Below, in pieces: positions 21,640-29,471 of a stretch of DNA of 64,000 bases. The DNA lies in IMG/VR virus record IMGVR_UViG_3300027869_000001, positions 1 to 64,000 of that record; one strand, written 5' to 3'. The notes beneath the pieces are model-generated. The model ran no database searches and was not told where the DNA came from. It saw only the letters and a program-made list of their open reading frames with translations. Source of the stretch: a virus. Position 1 is the stretch's first letter. Every line of letters begins with the position of its first letter. The translations under genes and the position numbers were made by a program.

Positions 21640-21861
21640 ATGCTTGAGCACTTACAGGCAATCCCCCGTTCTAGAGAAGATGCTCGCCAAGTAGGCAGCA
21701 AGTGGTTCTGGCCAGGACCGTGTACCCGCGCGCATTTATCCCCGCGCTATACATCGAATGGATGTTGTTTCGAGTGCCAGTATGGCAAGCCATGGTCCGT
21801 AGAAAACAAGAACCAGAAGGCGAGGGATGCTCGCACCAAAGCCAAGGGGTTGCTGGTGTAA
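21640..21861 (+). CDS. zinc-binding fragment of an HNH-type endonuclease
   Basis: A 73-residue protein: SREDARQVGSKWFWPGP, then CTRAHLSPRYTSNGCCFEC. This resembles the N-terminal zinc domain of phage HNH endonucleases (G.K.Y..G.PC..GH...R..S...C.EC), with His moved by one residue. The catalytic HNH half is absent, and the protein ends in a Lys-rich tail. It may be a decayed mobile endonuclease or a small stand-alone partner of TerL. Confidence 0.5.
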   Translation: MLEHLQAIPRSREDARQVGSKWFWPGPCTRAHLSPRYTSNGCCFECQYGKPWSVENKNQKARDARTKAKGLLV

Positions 21862-21864
21862 CTG

Positions 21865-22107
21865 ATGGATCACCCGACAGCCCTCTTCACCAACTACCGT
21901 AATGAGGGCGACCGCAAGCTGATGGCCGAGCACGTCCTGCGCACCCGCTACAATTGGGACACGCGGCCCGAAATCCTCGCGCAGGTGATCGAGGAGATAT
22001 CCGGGCTCAACCATATCGGCATCGCATATCTGTACCTCGAAGCGAAGGCGGGAGCGGGCAATCAGGTTTATGCTGATTACGACGCATCGGCGTGGTCGGG
22101 GAGGTGA
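21865..22107 (+). CDS. 80-residue hypothetical protein
   Basis: Starts MDHPTALFTNYRNEGDRKLMAEHVL three bases after the upstream stop. Helical, with no known domain. The codon use and its place between terL and the portal gene support a real head gene. Confidence 0.6.
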   Translation: MDHPTALFTNYRNEGDRKLMAEHVLRTRYNWDTRPEILAQVIEEISGLNHIGIAYLYLEAKAGAGNQVYADYDASAWSGR

Positions 22108-22110
22108 TCG

Positions 22111-22338
22111 ATGGGTTTCCTGATGGGCGGTTCGAGTTCAACGCCTCCCCCGCCGCCATCTCCACCGCCAGCCGCCAACCCGGCGACCTACGCCAACTCC
22201 TCGGTGCAGGCGACGGGTGCGGCGGCAAAGGCGAAGGCGGCGGCAGCATCGGGCGCAGGCTTTGATGGAACGGTGATGACCAGCCCAGAAGGCACGGGCT
22301 CCGCGCCCACGGCAACCAAGCAATTGACGGGGCAGTGA
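22111..22338 (+). CDS. Pro-rich small structural protein
   Basis: A 75-residue protein: Gly/Ser start, a Pro-rich stretch (STPPPPPSPPPAANP), an Ala-rich helix and GFDGTVMTSPEGTG...TKQLTG. The layout is a recurring small protein upstream of the portal in alphaproteobacterial podoviruses. GGGGAGGTGATCG precedes the ATG. Role unknown, possibly virion-associated. Confidence 0.65.
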   Translation: MGFLMGGSSSTPPPPPSPPPAANPATYANSSVQATGAAAKAKAAAASGAGFDGTVMTSPEGTGSAPTATKQLTGQ

Positions 22339-22373
22339 CGCCCCGCGACGCAAATCCTCGCAGCCACGAGGAT
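22328..22373. promoter_or_regulatory. two adjacent hairpins after the small structural gene
   Basis: CGGGGC/GCCCCG (22328-22345) spans the upstream stop codon, and ATCCTCG/CGAGGAT (22354-22373) has a six-base loop. No T-run follows. The 3' arm of the second contains GAGGA, the likely ribosome-binding site of a small frame at 22382, so it could mask translation. Confidence 0.4.
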
Positions 22374-22381
22374 CAAGCGCG

Positions 22382-22492
22382 ATGATCGTTTCCTTATCGG
22401 GACCTCCATCGGCCCCGGCGAAGCGTCATCGCTTCCCCTGGATAATCGCGCCTGGGCGTGGCTGGCCGGGTGCCGATGGAGACGGCCTGTGA
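22382..22492 (+). CDS. possible 36-residue peptide
   Basis: A short frame with GAGGA nine bases before its ATG; its TGA overlaps the GTG of the next gene (GTGA). The peptide is Pro/Gly/Trp-rich without a hydrophobic segment. The coupling to the downstream gene is the main support; it may work as a translated leader. Confidence 0.3.
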   Translation: MIVSLSGPPSAPAKRHRFPWIIAPGRGWPGADGDGL

Positions 22493-23052
22493 AAACCTGC
22501 ATCGCTTCGTTAAAGAGCGCGTCGCCCTATTCGATGTCCCGTCCGATCGTGACTGCGAAAGACGACAAGGAGGATCACCACGAGTTCGAAAAGCGAATTT
22601 GGCCCGAGCGTATCCACGTCGGAGACGATGGGATTCTTTTCATTCCCGGGATGAGCCTGAAAATGTCTCTGGATACGGCGGCTAGGTTCCTTCAACTCAA
22701 AGTGCCGGGTCGGCGCAATGCGACATATACCAAGCATTTTCTTGCTGGCGTCCTCGTGCTTGACAACGCGCCGATCGGGCTGACGAAGGCCGATGTTGAG
22801 CCGGAATGGCTTTACATGAATGCAGACGGGGTGCGCGGCTCTGGCAAACGCGTTTGGAGATGCTACCCGCTGATCAAGCAATGGGCAACGGATGTGACGT
22901 TCTACATCGCCGATGACACTATCACCAAAGAGGTGTTCGAGAAGGTCCTGGCCGAGGCCGGAAAGTTTATCGGAATAGGAAGGTTCCGCCCAGAGAAGGG
23001 CGGGTTCAAGGGGCGGTTTCAGGTGATGGAAACAGTCTGGGCGGAGGGATAA
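22489..23052 (+). CDS. hypothetical head-region protein
   Basis: A 187-residue protein from a GTG with GGAGACGG upstream. It is a mixed alpha/beta protein with HVGDDGILFIPGMSLKMSL and CYPLIKQWATDVTFYIADDTITKEVFEKVLAEAGKFIGIGRFRPEKGG. No domain was named. The pattern of strands and a late helix recalls a phage-conserved hypothetical protein. Confidence 0.65.
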   Translation: MKTCIASLKSASPYSMSRPIVTAKDDKEDHHEFEKRIWPERIHVGDDGILFIPGMSLKMSLDTAARFLQLKVPGRRNATYTKHFLAGVLVLDNAPIGLTKADVEPEWLYMNADGVRGSGKRVWRCYPLIKQWATDVTFYIADDTITKEVFEKVLAEAGKFIGIGRFRPEKGGFKGRFQVMETVWAEG

Positions 23053-23289
23053 CGTCACCCGTCGCAGCGCGCTGCATCGCTTCGCAGCGCGCCGCAACGC
23101 TTCGCACCGCACCGCAACGCAACGTCTACTCAGCTTTCGGCGGCCCACCCGGCGGCCCGCCGTGGGGTGAGGTGACTCACCATCCGACGCTGCGCTGCGC
23201 TGCGCGCCGCGACTTAGCGCTGCGCTCTGCCACGTATCGCGCCGCAACGCAACGAATTCTTCCCCCCCCCCAAAAAAGGCCACGCCCAC
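23053..23289. repeat. GC-rich intergenic repeat island (left copy)
   Basis: 237 gene-free bases full of degenerate CGCAACGC, CGCTTCGC and GCTGCGC units, ending in a run of ten C then six A (23262-23277) before the next gene. The stretch near 23090-23122 recurs almost unchanged after the gene at 23290-23826. No stable coding frame and no clear promoter were found. Confidence 0.6.
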
Positions 23290-23826
23290 ATGAACATCCA
23301 TAAGCTCCGACCCGACACCATCGATCCAACCGGGCAGCGATCCTTTCCTGGCATTGCGATCGAAACCAAGATGATCATCGACTATGTAGTCGAGCAGCAG
23401 CGTGCCGGTATTTTGCGGTTTCCCAGAGCCGATATCGAACAACTGATCGGCCGCCAGATTGGAGGCAATCGCCAAGGTTATCGCTATTTCGCCACCGCGC
23501 GGCGCATTCTTCTTCGGGACAAAGGCGTGCTGATCGATATCGACAGGAACGGCGACATCTTCGTCTGTTCCGACGAGCAGAAGATGCTGGTTGCTGCCCG
23601 TGACGGCAAGCGTGCCCATCGCGCCAACATTCGGCAAAGGCAAAAATTGGTTTCCGTGAACTATGACATGCTCTCGCCCGAAAAGAAGCGGGAGTGGAAC
23701 GCGCGCATGTCCATCGTCGGTGCGCTAGAGCTGATGGGCAAGCCGAAAGCTATCGAGAAAGTTCAGCAGGTCATTGACGCTGCTGCGCTGCCGACAGCCA
23801 AAGTGCTGGACATTTTTGCGAAATAA
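23290..23826 (+). CDS. hypothetical protein flanked by repeat islands
   Basis: A 178-residue protein: IAIETKMIIDYVVEQQRAGILRFPRADIEQLIGRQIGGNRQGYRYFATARRILLRDKGVLIDIDRNG (about residues 17-83) looks like a winged-helix DNA-binding domain, followed by a Lys/Arg-rich helical region. It is the only gene in the head module bounded on both sides by related repeat islands, so it behaves like an inserted cassette. A regulatory role is plausible. Confidence 0.6.
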   Translation: MNIHKLRPDTIDPTGQRSFPGIAIETKMIIDYVVEQQRAGILRFPRADIEQLIGRQIGGNRQGYRYFATARRILLRDKGVLIDIDRNGDIFVCSDEQKMLVAARDGKRAHRANIRQRQKLVSVNYDMLSPEKKREWNARMSIVGALELMGKPKAIEKVQQVIDAAALPTAKVLDIFAK

Positions 23827-23922
23827 CCCCGCGACGCGCCGCATCGCGTCGCCACGCAGCGCTTCGCCACGCAGCGCTTCGCCACGCAACGCTTCGCACC
23901 GCAACGCAACGTTTTTAACAGC
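23827..23922. repeat. GC-rich intergenic repeat island (right copy)
   Basis: Three tandem 15-base units, CGCCACGCAGCGCTT at 23850, 23865 and (one change) 23880, followed by a degenerate fourth unit and CGCAACGCAACG. The end of this island matches 23090-23122 in the left island. It separates the cassette gene from the portal gene and contains no frame. Confidence 0.65.
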
Positions 23923-25788
23923 ATGATCTCCGCAGACGCCATTGCCCGCTACGAGAAGGCCTCGCCGCTGCTCCTCGCCATGGAAAAGCCCATGGTGCCG
24001 GAGGAACGGCCCGAGGAGGAATCGTGGTGGCCGCAGCTTCGCGCGCACCTCGAAGCCCGCCTGATGATGGCGCGCTCCTGGCGGTTCTCCTGGCTCGAGC
24101 ACTGGGCGTTGATCGCGCAGTACCTCAATCCCCGCCGGTCGCTGTGGCTTTCTCAGGGAGGAATGGATCAGCCCGTGCCCAACAGCATGGTGCGCGGCCT
24201 CCCGATCAACCAGGCGATCGTCGACCCGACCGCGACGTATGCGTTGCGGGTAGCGGCGGCCGGGCTGATGTCAGGGCTGATGTCTCCGAGCCGTCCTTGG
24301 TTCAAGCTCGGTCCCGGCATCCGCGACTTCCAAATGGACCGCCCAGCGCAGCTTTGGTACGAGGAGGTGGAAGATCGCGTCTACACCGTCATGGCCGAGT
24401 CGAATTTCTACGACATGGCCGCGCAAATGTTCGAGGACCTGCCTGCTTTCGGCACAGGTCCGATGCTCCTCTACGAGGACGACGAGGACATCATCCGCTG
24501 CTACGCGCCGGTAGTGGGCGAATACTATCTGCTCGTCGGGTCGTCATTCCGTCCCGAGGGGCTGTATCGGCTCTATGTGCTGACTGTTGCCCAGATCGTC
24601 GAGGAGTTTGGCCTCGACAACTGCCCGCAGGACGTTCAATCGCTATGGATGCAGAAGGGCTCGTCGCTCGAACGCGAAATCATGATCGCCCACGCGATCG
24701 AGCCGAATTTCGAGATCCAGAAGCCGGGCGACCCCAAGCCATATGGCAAGGTCAGTGGGGGCTACGCGTTCCGTGAGGTCTATTGGAAATGGGGTGCGGC
24801 AAGCGAGCGTCCGCTTTCCATTCGTGGGTTCAAGGAGCTTCCCTTCATCGCTCCGAGATGGTTTGTCAACGGCAACGACCCCTACGGCCGTTCCGTGGGA
24901 ATGGACAACCTCGGCGACATCATGCAGCTCCAGCAGGAGACAAGGCGCAAGGCCGAATTGCTGGAGAAGATCGTCAGGCCCCCGCTCAACACCCCGATCG
25001 AGCTGAAAAACCAACCCTCCTCGATGCTGCCAGGGCACAACAACTATGTGTCCGACACGTCGAAAGGGATGAAACCGATTTTCGAGATCAATCCCCAGGC
25101 GCTTCAGGGGATCACGGTCGACATCCAACTGATCCAGCAGCGCATCAAGTCTGGCTTTTTTAACGATCTGTTCCTGATGCTCGCGACCGCTACCAAGGAC
25201 ATGACGGCGTTCGAGGTGGCGCAACGGCAGCAGGAGAAGCTACAGGTTCTCGGACCGGTGATCGAGCGTTTCCAGAACGAGGGGGCGGGCCCTGCCATCC
25301 GCCGTGTCCTCTCGATCATGGCGCGCAAGAAGCTGCTTCCGCCCCTGCCGCGGTCTCTTCTCGGCGTGCCGATGAAGATCGAATATGTGTCGCTCCTTGC
25401 GCTGGCGCAGAAGGCAGTAGCGACCGCCGGAATCGAGCGCATCGCCGCCGTGGTCAGCAAGATCGCCCCGCTCAAGCCGGAGATCATGGATACGCTCGAT
25501 TGGGATGAGTTGGTCGCGGAATACGGGGACCAGCTCGCGGTGAGCCACAAGATCCTCAACGACGAACAGTCGATTGCACAATTGCGCCAGCAGCGCCAGC
25601 AGCAGATGGCCAAGGCGCAGGCGGATCAGGCAGCGCAGCACACGGTGCCCGCGCTTGCAGGAGCCGCCAAGGATGCCTCGCAGATCGACTTGGGCGGCGG
25701 CATCAACGCAGCGCAGATGATGTACGGGGCTATGGGCGGAGTTCCTGGCGGGGCTGGTGGCGGGCAGCAGGGAGCCCAGGCGGCATGA
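23923..25788 (+). CDS. portal (head-to-tail connecting) protein
   Basis: A 621-residue protein of the T7-like head-tail connector family. Landmarks include WRFSWLEHWALIAQYLNPRRSLWL (about 53-76), DPTATYALRVAAAGLMSGLMSPSRPWFKL (about 101-129), NDPYGRSVGMDNLGDIMQLQQETRRKAELLEK (about 319-350) and the Gln-rich helix region after 540. It forms the dodecameric portal through which DNA passes and on which the tail assembles. The C-terminal 50 residues are Gly/Ala/Gln-rich. It heads the capsid module. Confidence 0.92.
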   Translation: MISADAIARYEKASPLLLAMEKPMVPEERPEEESWWPQLRAHLEARLMMARSWRFSWLEHWALIAQYLNPRRSLWLSQGGMDQPVPNSMVRGLPINQAIVDPTATYALRVAAAGLMSGLMSPSRPWFKLGPGIRDFQMDRPAQLWYEEVEDRVYTVMAESNFYDMAAQMFEDLPAFGTGPMLLYEDDEDIIRCYAPVVGEYYLLVGSSFRPEGLYRLYVLTVAQIVEEFGLDNCPQDVQSLWMQKGSSLEREIMIAHAIEPNFEIQKPGDPKPYGKVSGGYAFREVYWKWGAASERPLSIRGFKELPFIAPRWFVNGNDPYGRSVGMDNLGDIMQLQQETRRKAELLEKIVRPPLNTPIELKNQPSSMLPGHNNYVSDTSKGMKPIFEINPQALQGITVDIQLIQQRIKSGFFNDLFLMLATATKDMTAFEVAQRQQEKLQVLGPVIERFQNEGAGPAIRRVLSIMARKKLLPPLPRSLLGVPMKIEYVSLLALAQKAVATAGIERIAAVVSKIAPLKPEIMDTLDWDELVAEYGDQLAVSHKILNDEQSIAQLRQQRQQQMAKAQADQAAQHTVPALAGAAKDASQIDLGGGINAAQMMYGAMGGVPGGAGGGQQGAQAA

Positions 25789-26312
25789 GCGATCAACCTA
25801 CCGAATCCCCGGATCTCGACCCCGAGTTCACCCCGATCGAGAACGTCGAGCGGGACAAGCGCGGCTCGCCGATGAGCGAGCTTGAATCCTGGGAGCGTGT
25901 GATCGAGGGCCTGAAGCTCGCGTCGGATGGCGCGCGGCACATGACGCGCCACCGCGACCGGGATACCTGGAACCGGCTGGCGATCTATTTCGACTCGTTG
26001 CGCAAGGCGGTGATCAAGGATGGCGGGTTTGACCGCCCGTCCGATGCAGCGCTCTCGACAGAGAAATGGGGCGGGACAGGCATCTCTTACAGCGATGCGC
26101 TGGGCCGCGTCATGACCGGGCTGCGAGGGGCGTCCGCAGGGGCAAAGCAAATCTCGCTCGGCCAGCGGATGGACCTGCGCTGGACGCAGTACGCCGAGCA
26201 GTTCGAGCGGCTGCGCGACAAATGCCGGGAGATCGCAATCCAGCAGTCTCCGCTGCGCACTGACGCGGGATGGCGGACGAGCGGGCTGGTCGTGCCGGCG
26301 AGAATGCATTGA
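25785..26312 (+). CDS. hypothetical head protein
   Basis: A 175-residue protein in an ATGA overlap with the portal. Helical, with SELESWERVIEGLKLASDGARHMTRHRD and ISYSDALGRVMTGLRGASAGAKQISLGQRMDLRW. No known domain. It overlaps the next gene by 43 bases. Confidence 0.65.
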   Translation: MSDQPTESPDLDPEFTPIENVERDKRGSPMSELESWERVIEGLKLASDGARHMTRHRDRDTWNRLAIYFDSLRKAVIKDGGFDRPSDAALSTEKWGGTGISYSDALGRVMTGLRGASAGAKQISLGQRMDLRWTQYAEQFERLRDKCREIAIQQSPLRTDAGWRTSGLVVPARMH

Positions 26313-26779
26313 CCGACGAAGATCGCACCGCCGCGCGCCGCGCCGGAGAGCCCGAGCGATGGGACGCGGAGGTGTTAACCTCCCTGATGAGCACGCCGCA
26401 GGGCCGCTTCTGGTGCGAGCGCCTGCTCGAGTTCTGCGGCGGAGGCCGTGCGGTCTACCACTACGACGGCGACGCTCTGGGCATGGCGGCCCGTTCCGGC
26501 AAAATGGAAGTGCTGGACTGGATGGAGACCCAGCTTCAAACGCATTGCCCGGACCTCTACCTGCGCATGGTGCGCGAGCGCCGCGAGCGGATCCTCCGCG
26601 CCAAGGAAAAGGCGGATCGCGAGGAAGCGCGCCGTGCCGCGAAGGAACGCAGCGGATTTGATCAGGAAGGGATTGCCGTGAGCGCCGTCGAAGAGATGGC
26701 CGACCAGCAATTGTTTGACGAGCAGAAGCGCGCCGAGGCCGAAGCGAAGGCCAGGGCGAAGACGAAACCCAAGGAATAG
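26270..26779 (+). CDS. Bbp19-like structural protein
   Basis: A 169-residue protein. WDAEVLTSLMSTPQGRFWCERLLEFCG, then YDGDALGMAARSGKMEVLDWMETQLQ and CPDLYLRMVRERRER (about residues 30-105), match the Bbp19-like domain known from Bordetella phage BPP-1 relatives. A charged coiled C-terminus of about 60 residues follows. The role in the head is not established. Confidence 0.72.
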   Translation: MADERAGRAGENALTDEDRTAARRAGEPERWDAEVLTSLMSTPQGRFWCERLLEFCGGGRAVYHYDGDALGMAARSGKMEVLDWMETQLQTHCPDLYLRMVRERRERILRAKEKADREEARRAAKERSGFDQEGIAVSAVEEMADQQLFDEQKRAEAEAKARAKTKPKE

Positions 26780-26782
26780 CGC

Positions 26783-27718
26783 ATGCCTCCAAACATGATC
26801 GGCGCCGTATCCTCGCCGGCGCTGATGGCGGCCAACGGTGTCGAAGGCGGAGGTCCTCCCGCCACGCAGACAACCGAGGCTGCCCCGGCCGCAGCTTCGG
26901 GCGCCAACGGGGCTGCGGCCGCCGCTTCCGCTGAGACTCCCGTTGTCGAGACGCCTGCTGCGGCAGCGCCGTCTCCTGCTGCGACCGAGACGGCCGCCCC
27001 TGCGGCACCGGCAACGCCAGAGCCGCCCAAGAACGAATTTGCGCCGACGCTGCTCGAAGAAGCCGCGGCCAAACCGACCGACGCCAAGCCGGAAGAAAAG
27101 CCCGGCGAGGCAAAGGAAGCAAAGCCAGACGGCGAGAAGAAGCCCGACGGCGAAGCGAAGCCCGCGGAAGCCCCCGGCGAGACGCCTCCGGCTCCGACCT
27201 ACGAGTTCACCTATCCCGAGGGCATCAAGCCAGAGGATGTCAGTTCGGAACGCATGACGGCCTTCACCTCTCTGCTTGGAGAGGGAGAAGATCGGGTAAC
27301 ACCCGCCAAGGCTCAGAAGCTGCTCGACCTGCATCTCGCGGAGGTGGGACAGGTCGCCCAGAAGCTCGCACAGAAGCAATGGGACGTGTTTCAGGAGCAG
27401 CAGCGCGCAGCCAAGGAGCAGGTGCTTTCCGATCCCGAGCTTGGCGGATCAAGACATCAGACCGCCATCCGGGAAATCATGTCGTTCATCGAGCAGTTCG
27501 GCGGGACGGCAGAGGAGCGCAAACAACTGTTTGACGATTTCCGCGCAACGGGAATCGCCAACCGCGTTTCGCTCCTGCGCATGCTGCGGAGGGCCGGCGT
27601 TGCTCTCGCGAGAGAGGGTGCTCCCCACTCGGCTCCGCCGCCGCGCTCGCCCGCGCCTACCAGGCAACAGCGGCAGCTTGCCCGCTACGAGAAGACGACG
27701 CCGGCTGCCGCCGGCTGA
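26783..27718 (+). CDS. capsid scaffolding protein
   Basis: A 311-residue protein just before the major capsid gene. Residues 1-140 are disordered Ala/Pro/Glu-rich sequence, as in many scaffolds. Residues about 150-270 are helical, with KQWDVFQEQQRAAKEQVLSDPELGGSRHQTAIREIMSFIEQFG and RVSLLRMLRRAGVALARE. The last part is typical of podovirus scaffolds, which guide procapsid assembly and then leave. Confidence 0.78.
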   Translation: MPPNMIGAVSSPALMAANGVEGGGPPATQTTEAAPAAASGANGAAAAASAETPVVETPAAAAPSPAATETAAPAAPATPEPPKNEFAPTLLEEAAAKPTDAKPEEKPGEAKEAKPDGEKKPDGEAKPAEAPGETPPAPTYEFTYPEGIKPEDVSSERMTAFTSLLGEGEDRVTPAKAQKLLDLHLAEVGQVAQKLAQKQWDVFQEQQRAAKEQVLSDPELGGSRHQTAIREIMSFIEQFGGTAEERKQLFDDFRATGIANRVSLLRMLRRAGVALAREGAPHSAPPPRSPAPTRQQRQLARYEKTTPAAAG

Positions 27719-27745
27719 GTCTGCGCCTGATGGAACCATGAATCC

Positions 27746-27796
27746 GGCCGCGTCGTGAGACGCCGCCTTTCCCCGCGCCCGTCGTGAGACGCGCGC
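27746..27796. promoter_or_regulatory. two GTGA-loop hairpins before the major capsid gene
   Basis: Two adjacent hairpins (27746-27767 and 27775-27796), each built on CGTC/GACG-type stems around the loop GTGA and each followed by CTTTCCC. They lie between the scaffold stop and the capsid start and resemble a third hairpin at 31934. They could be weak terminators, RNA-processing sites or stabilisers of the capsid message. Confidence 0.5.
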
Positions 27797-27841
27797 TTTC
27801 CCTGAGCGTGGCCGCGCGCCGCGCCTGATGGAGTAACGGCC

Positions 27842-28879
27842 ATCGCCTATCTCACGCTCGCCGATTGGGCCCGCCGCGTCGGTCCCGACGGCAACATCGA
27901 CGACATCGCCGAGCTTCTTGCCCAGTGCAACGAAATCTTCGACGACATGCTCATCCGCGAGGGCAACCAGCCCTTGGGACACACTGGAACGGTTCGCACC
28001 GGACTGCCCCAGGGCACGTGGCGCAACTTCTACCAGGGCGTTCAGTTCACCAAGTCGACCACGGCGCAGATCACCGACACGATCGGTGAATTGGTCGCCT
28101 ACTCGCGGGTGGACCGCTCGCTCGCCGAGTTGGATGGCCAGATCGCCGAGACGCGACTGACCGAGGACAATGCCCACCTCGAGGGCCTCAGCCAGCAGAT
28201 GGCCACTACCGCCTTCTACGGCAACGAGGCCGTGACGCAGGCGCAGTTTACGGGACTTGCCCCGCGCTACAACACAATCAGCACGGCCAATGCGCAGAAC
28301 GCGGTCAACGTGCTCAGTGCCGGCGGCTCCGCCTCGGCCAACACCTCGATCTGGCTGTGCTGCTGGGGAGAGCAGACCGGCTTCGGCTTTTACCCGAAAG
28401 CCTCCAAGGCCGGGCTGACCTTCGAGGACAAGGGCGATATCCGTCCCGGCTTCGACGTCAACAATCGGGAATTCGAGGCCTTCACCTCGTTCTTCATGTG
28501 GAAGATGGGCGTCCACATCAAGAACTGGCAGTTTTTTGCGCGCATCTGCAACATCGACACGACGACCGCCGGGCTTGCCGGCGCAACCCCGCCCGACCTG
28601 TTCGCGATGATGAACAAGCTGCTCTACCGCATGCCCACGTCGGGCCGGCGGATGAGCGGGATTACCAAGGTCGACGCGCCCAACCAACCGTCTCCGGCGA
28701 TTCGCCCGGCGTTCTACTGGAATCGCACTTGCGCCCAGTATGCGGCGATCCAGGCCATCCGCGACAAGAACGTGCTGCTCAAGCCGACCGAGTACGAGGG
28801 CCAGCCGATCCTGGAGTTCCGGGGCGTGCCGCTGCGCGTCTGTGACGTGATCCTCAACACCGAATCGACGCTGACCTAG
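27842..28879 (+). CDS. major capsid protein, apparent ATC start
   Basis: A 345-residue podovirus-type major capsid protein: AYLTLADWARRVGPDGNIDDIAELLAQCNEIFDDM, GHTGTVRTGLPQGTWRNFYQGVQFTKSTTAQITD, and FYGNEAVTQAQFTGLAPRYNTIS. The family N-terminus M-A-x-L-x-L-A aligns with an ATC codon at 27842, which has GGAG eight bases upstream. No ATG, GTG or TTG exists in frame between the stop at 27803 and 27944. Starting at the ATG at 27947 would delete the first 35 conserved residues. The stop shares bases with the stop of the convergent HNH gene. Confidence 0.88.
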   Translation: MAYLTLADWARRVGPDGNIDDIAELLAQCNEIFDDMLIREGNQPLGHTGTVRTGLPQGTWRNFYQGVQFTKSTTAQITDTIGELVAYSRVDRSLAELDGQIAETRLTEDNAHLEGLSQQMATTAFYGNEAVTQAQFTGLAPRYNTISTANAQNAVNVLSAGGSASANTSIWLCCWGEQTGFGFYPKASKAGLTFEDKGDIRPGFDVNNREFEAFTSFFMWKMGVHIKNWQFFARICNIDTTTAGLAGATPPDLFAMMNKLLYRMPTSGRRMSGITKVDAPNQPSPAIRPAFYWNRTCAQYAAIQAIRDKNVLLKPTEYEGQPILEFRGVPLRVCDVILNTESTLT

Positions 28880-29397
28880 GCTCTGGCAAACTCGCCATAG
28901 AGCGTCTTCGCCGCCTCAAGATAAGCGGCGCTGGCCTCTTCAGGAGAATCGAACAGACCGAGATGGCGGAACTTACGATTTACGCAAATGTACGCGCGCC
29001 ATTTTCTGTTTGCGGCAAGCCATCCCACACCCTTGCGGCCAGACTTGCTGTTCTTTTGAGGTCTCCTGTTCTGCATGTTCTGCCCCTTCGTCGCGAGCCG
29101 AAGGTTGGACCAGCGGTTGTTCATCCCGTCCATGTCTGCATGGTCAATGAACGAGTCCGGCCACTCGCCGGTCATGTAGAGCCATGCGAGACGGTGCAAG
29201 CTATAGGTCCGTCCGTCAAGAGTGATGGCCAAGTAATCACTTTTACCACACGCGGGCGTAAAGCGGGTTCCGGCTACAATTCCCGCAGGAATGCGCTTTC
29301 TTCCACCGTGAACAACCCTCCAGGTAAACACTCCGGTATCGGGGTCGTACCGAAGAAGCGATCTCAGCCGATCGGCGCTTATTTGCTCTTTGGCCAT
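28876..29397 (-). CDS. HNH endonuclease with AP2 domain
   Basis: A 173-residue protein on the strand opposite to the head genes. Residues about 8-45 (LRSLLRYDPDTGVFTWRV) and YSLHRLAWLYMTGEWPDSFIDHADMDGMNNRWSNLRLAT (about 64-102) are the NUMOD4/HNH-type nuclease core. SGRKGVGWLAANRKWRAYICVNRKFRHLGLFDSPEEASAAYLEAA (about 118-163) is an AP2 DNA-binding domain. It is a homing-type mobile gene inserted between capsid and cement genes, abutting both. Confidence 0.9.
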   Translation of the reverse strand: MAKEQISADRLRSLLRYDPDTGVFTWRVVHGGRKRIPAGIVAGTRFTPACGKSDYLAITLDGRTYSLHRLAWLYMTGEWPDSFIDHADMDGMNNRWSNLRLATKGQNMQNRRPQKNSKSGRKGVGWLAANRKWRAYICVNRKFRHLGLFDSPEEASAAYLEAAKTLYGEFARA

Positions 29398-29471
29398 TCA
29401 ATGGCTCCTGTGCAGGTGGATACTGCAAGGTTGTAGCAAATAGCCGATCACATAAAAAGGGAGTACGTGTC

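Noticed and set aside
22510-23643. 377-codon minus-strand frame across the repeat island
   Set aside because: Runs through low-complexity repeats and antisense to two plus-strand genes with good codon use.
26838-27257. 139-codon frame inside the scaffold gene
   Set aside because: It is a Pro/Arg-rich alternative reading of an Ala/Pro/Glu linker with no ribosome-binding site; unlike 47438 it has no coherent fold.
27947-28879. Capsid gene starting at ATG 27947
   Set aside because: It would remove 35 residues conserved in the family and has no suitable ribosome-binding site.
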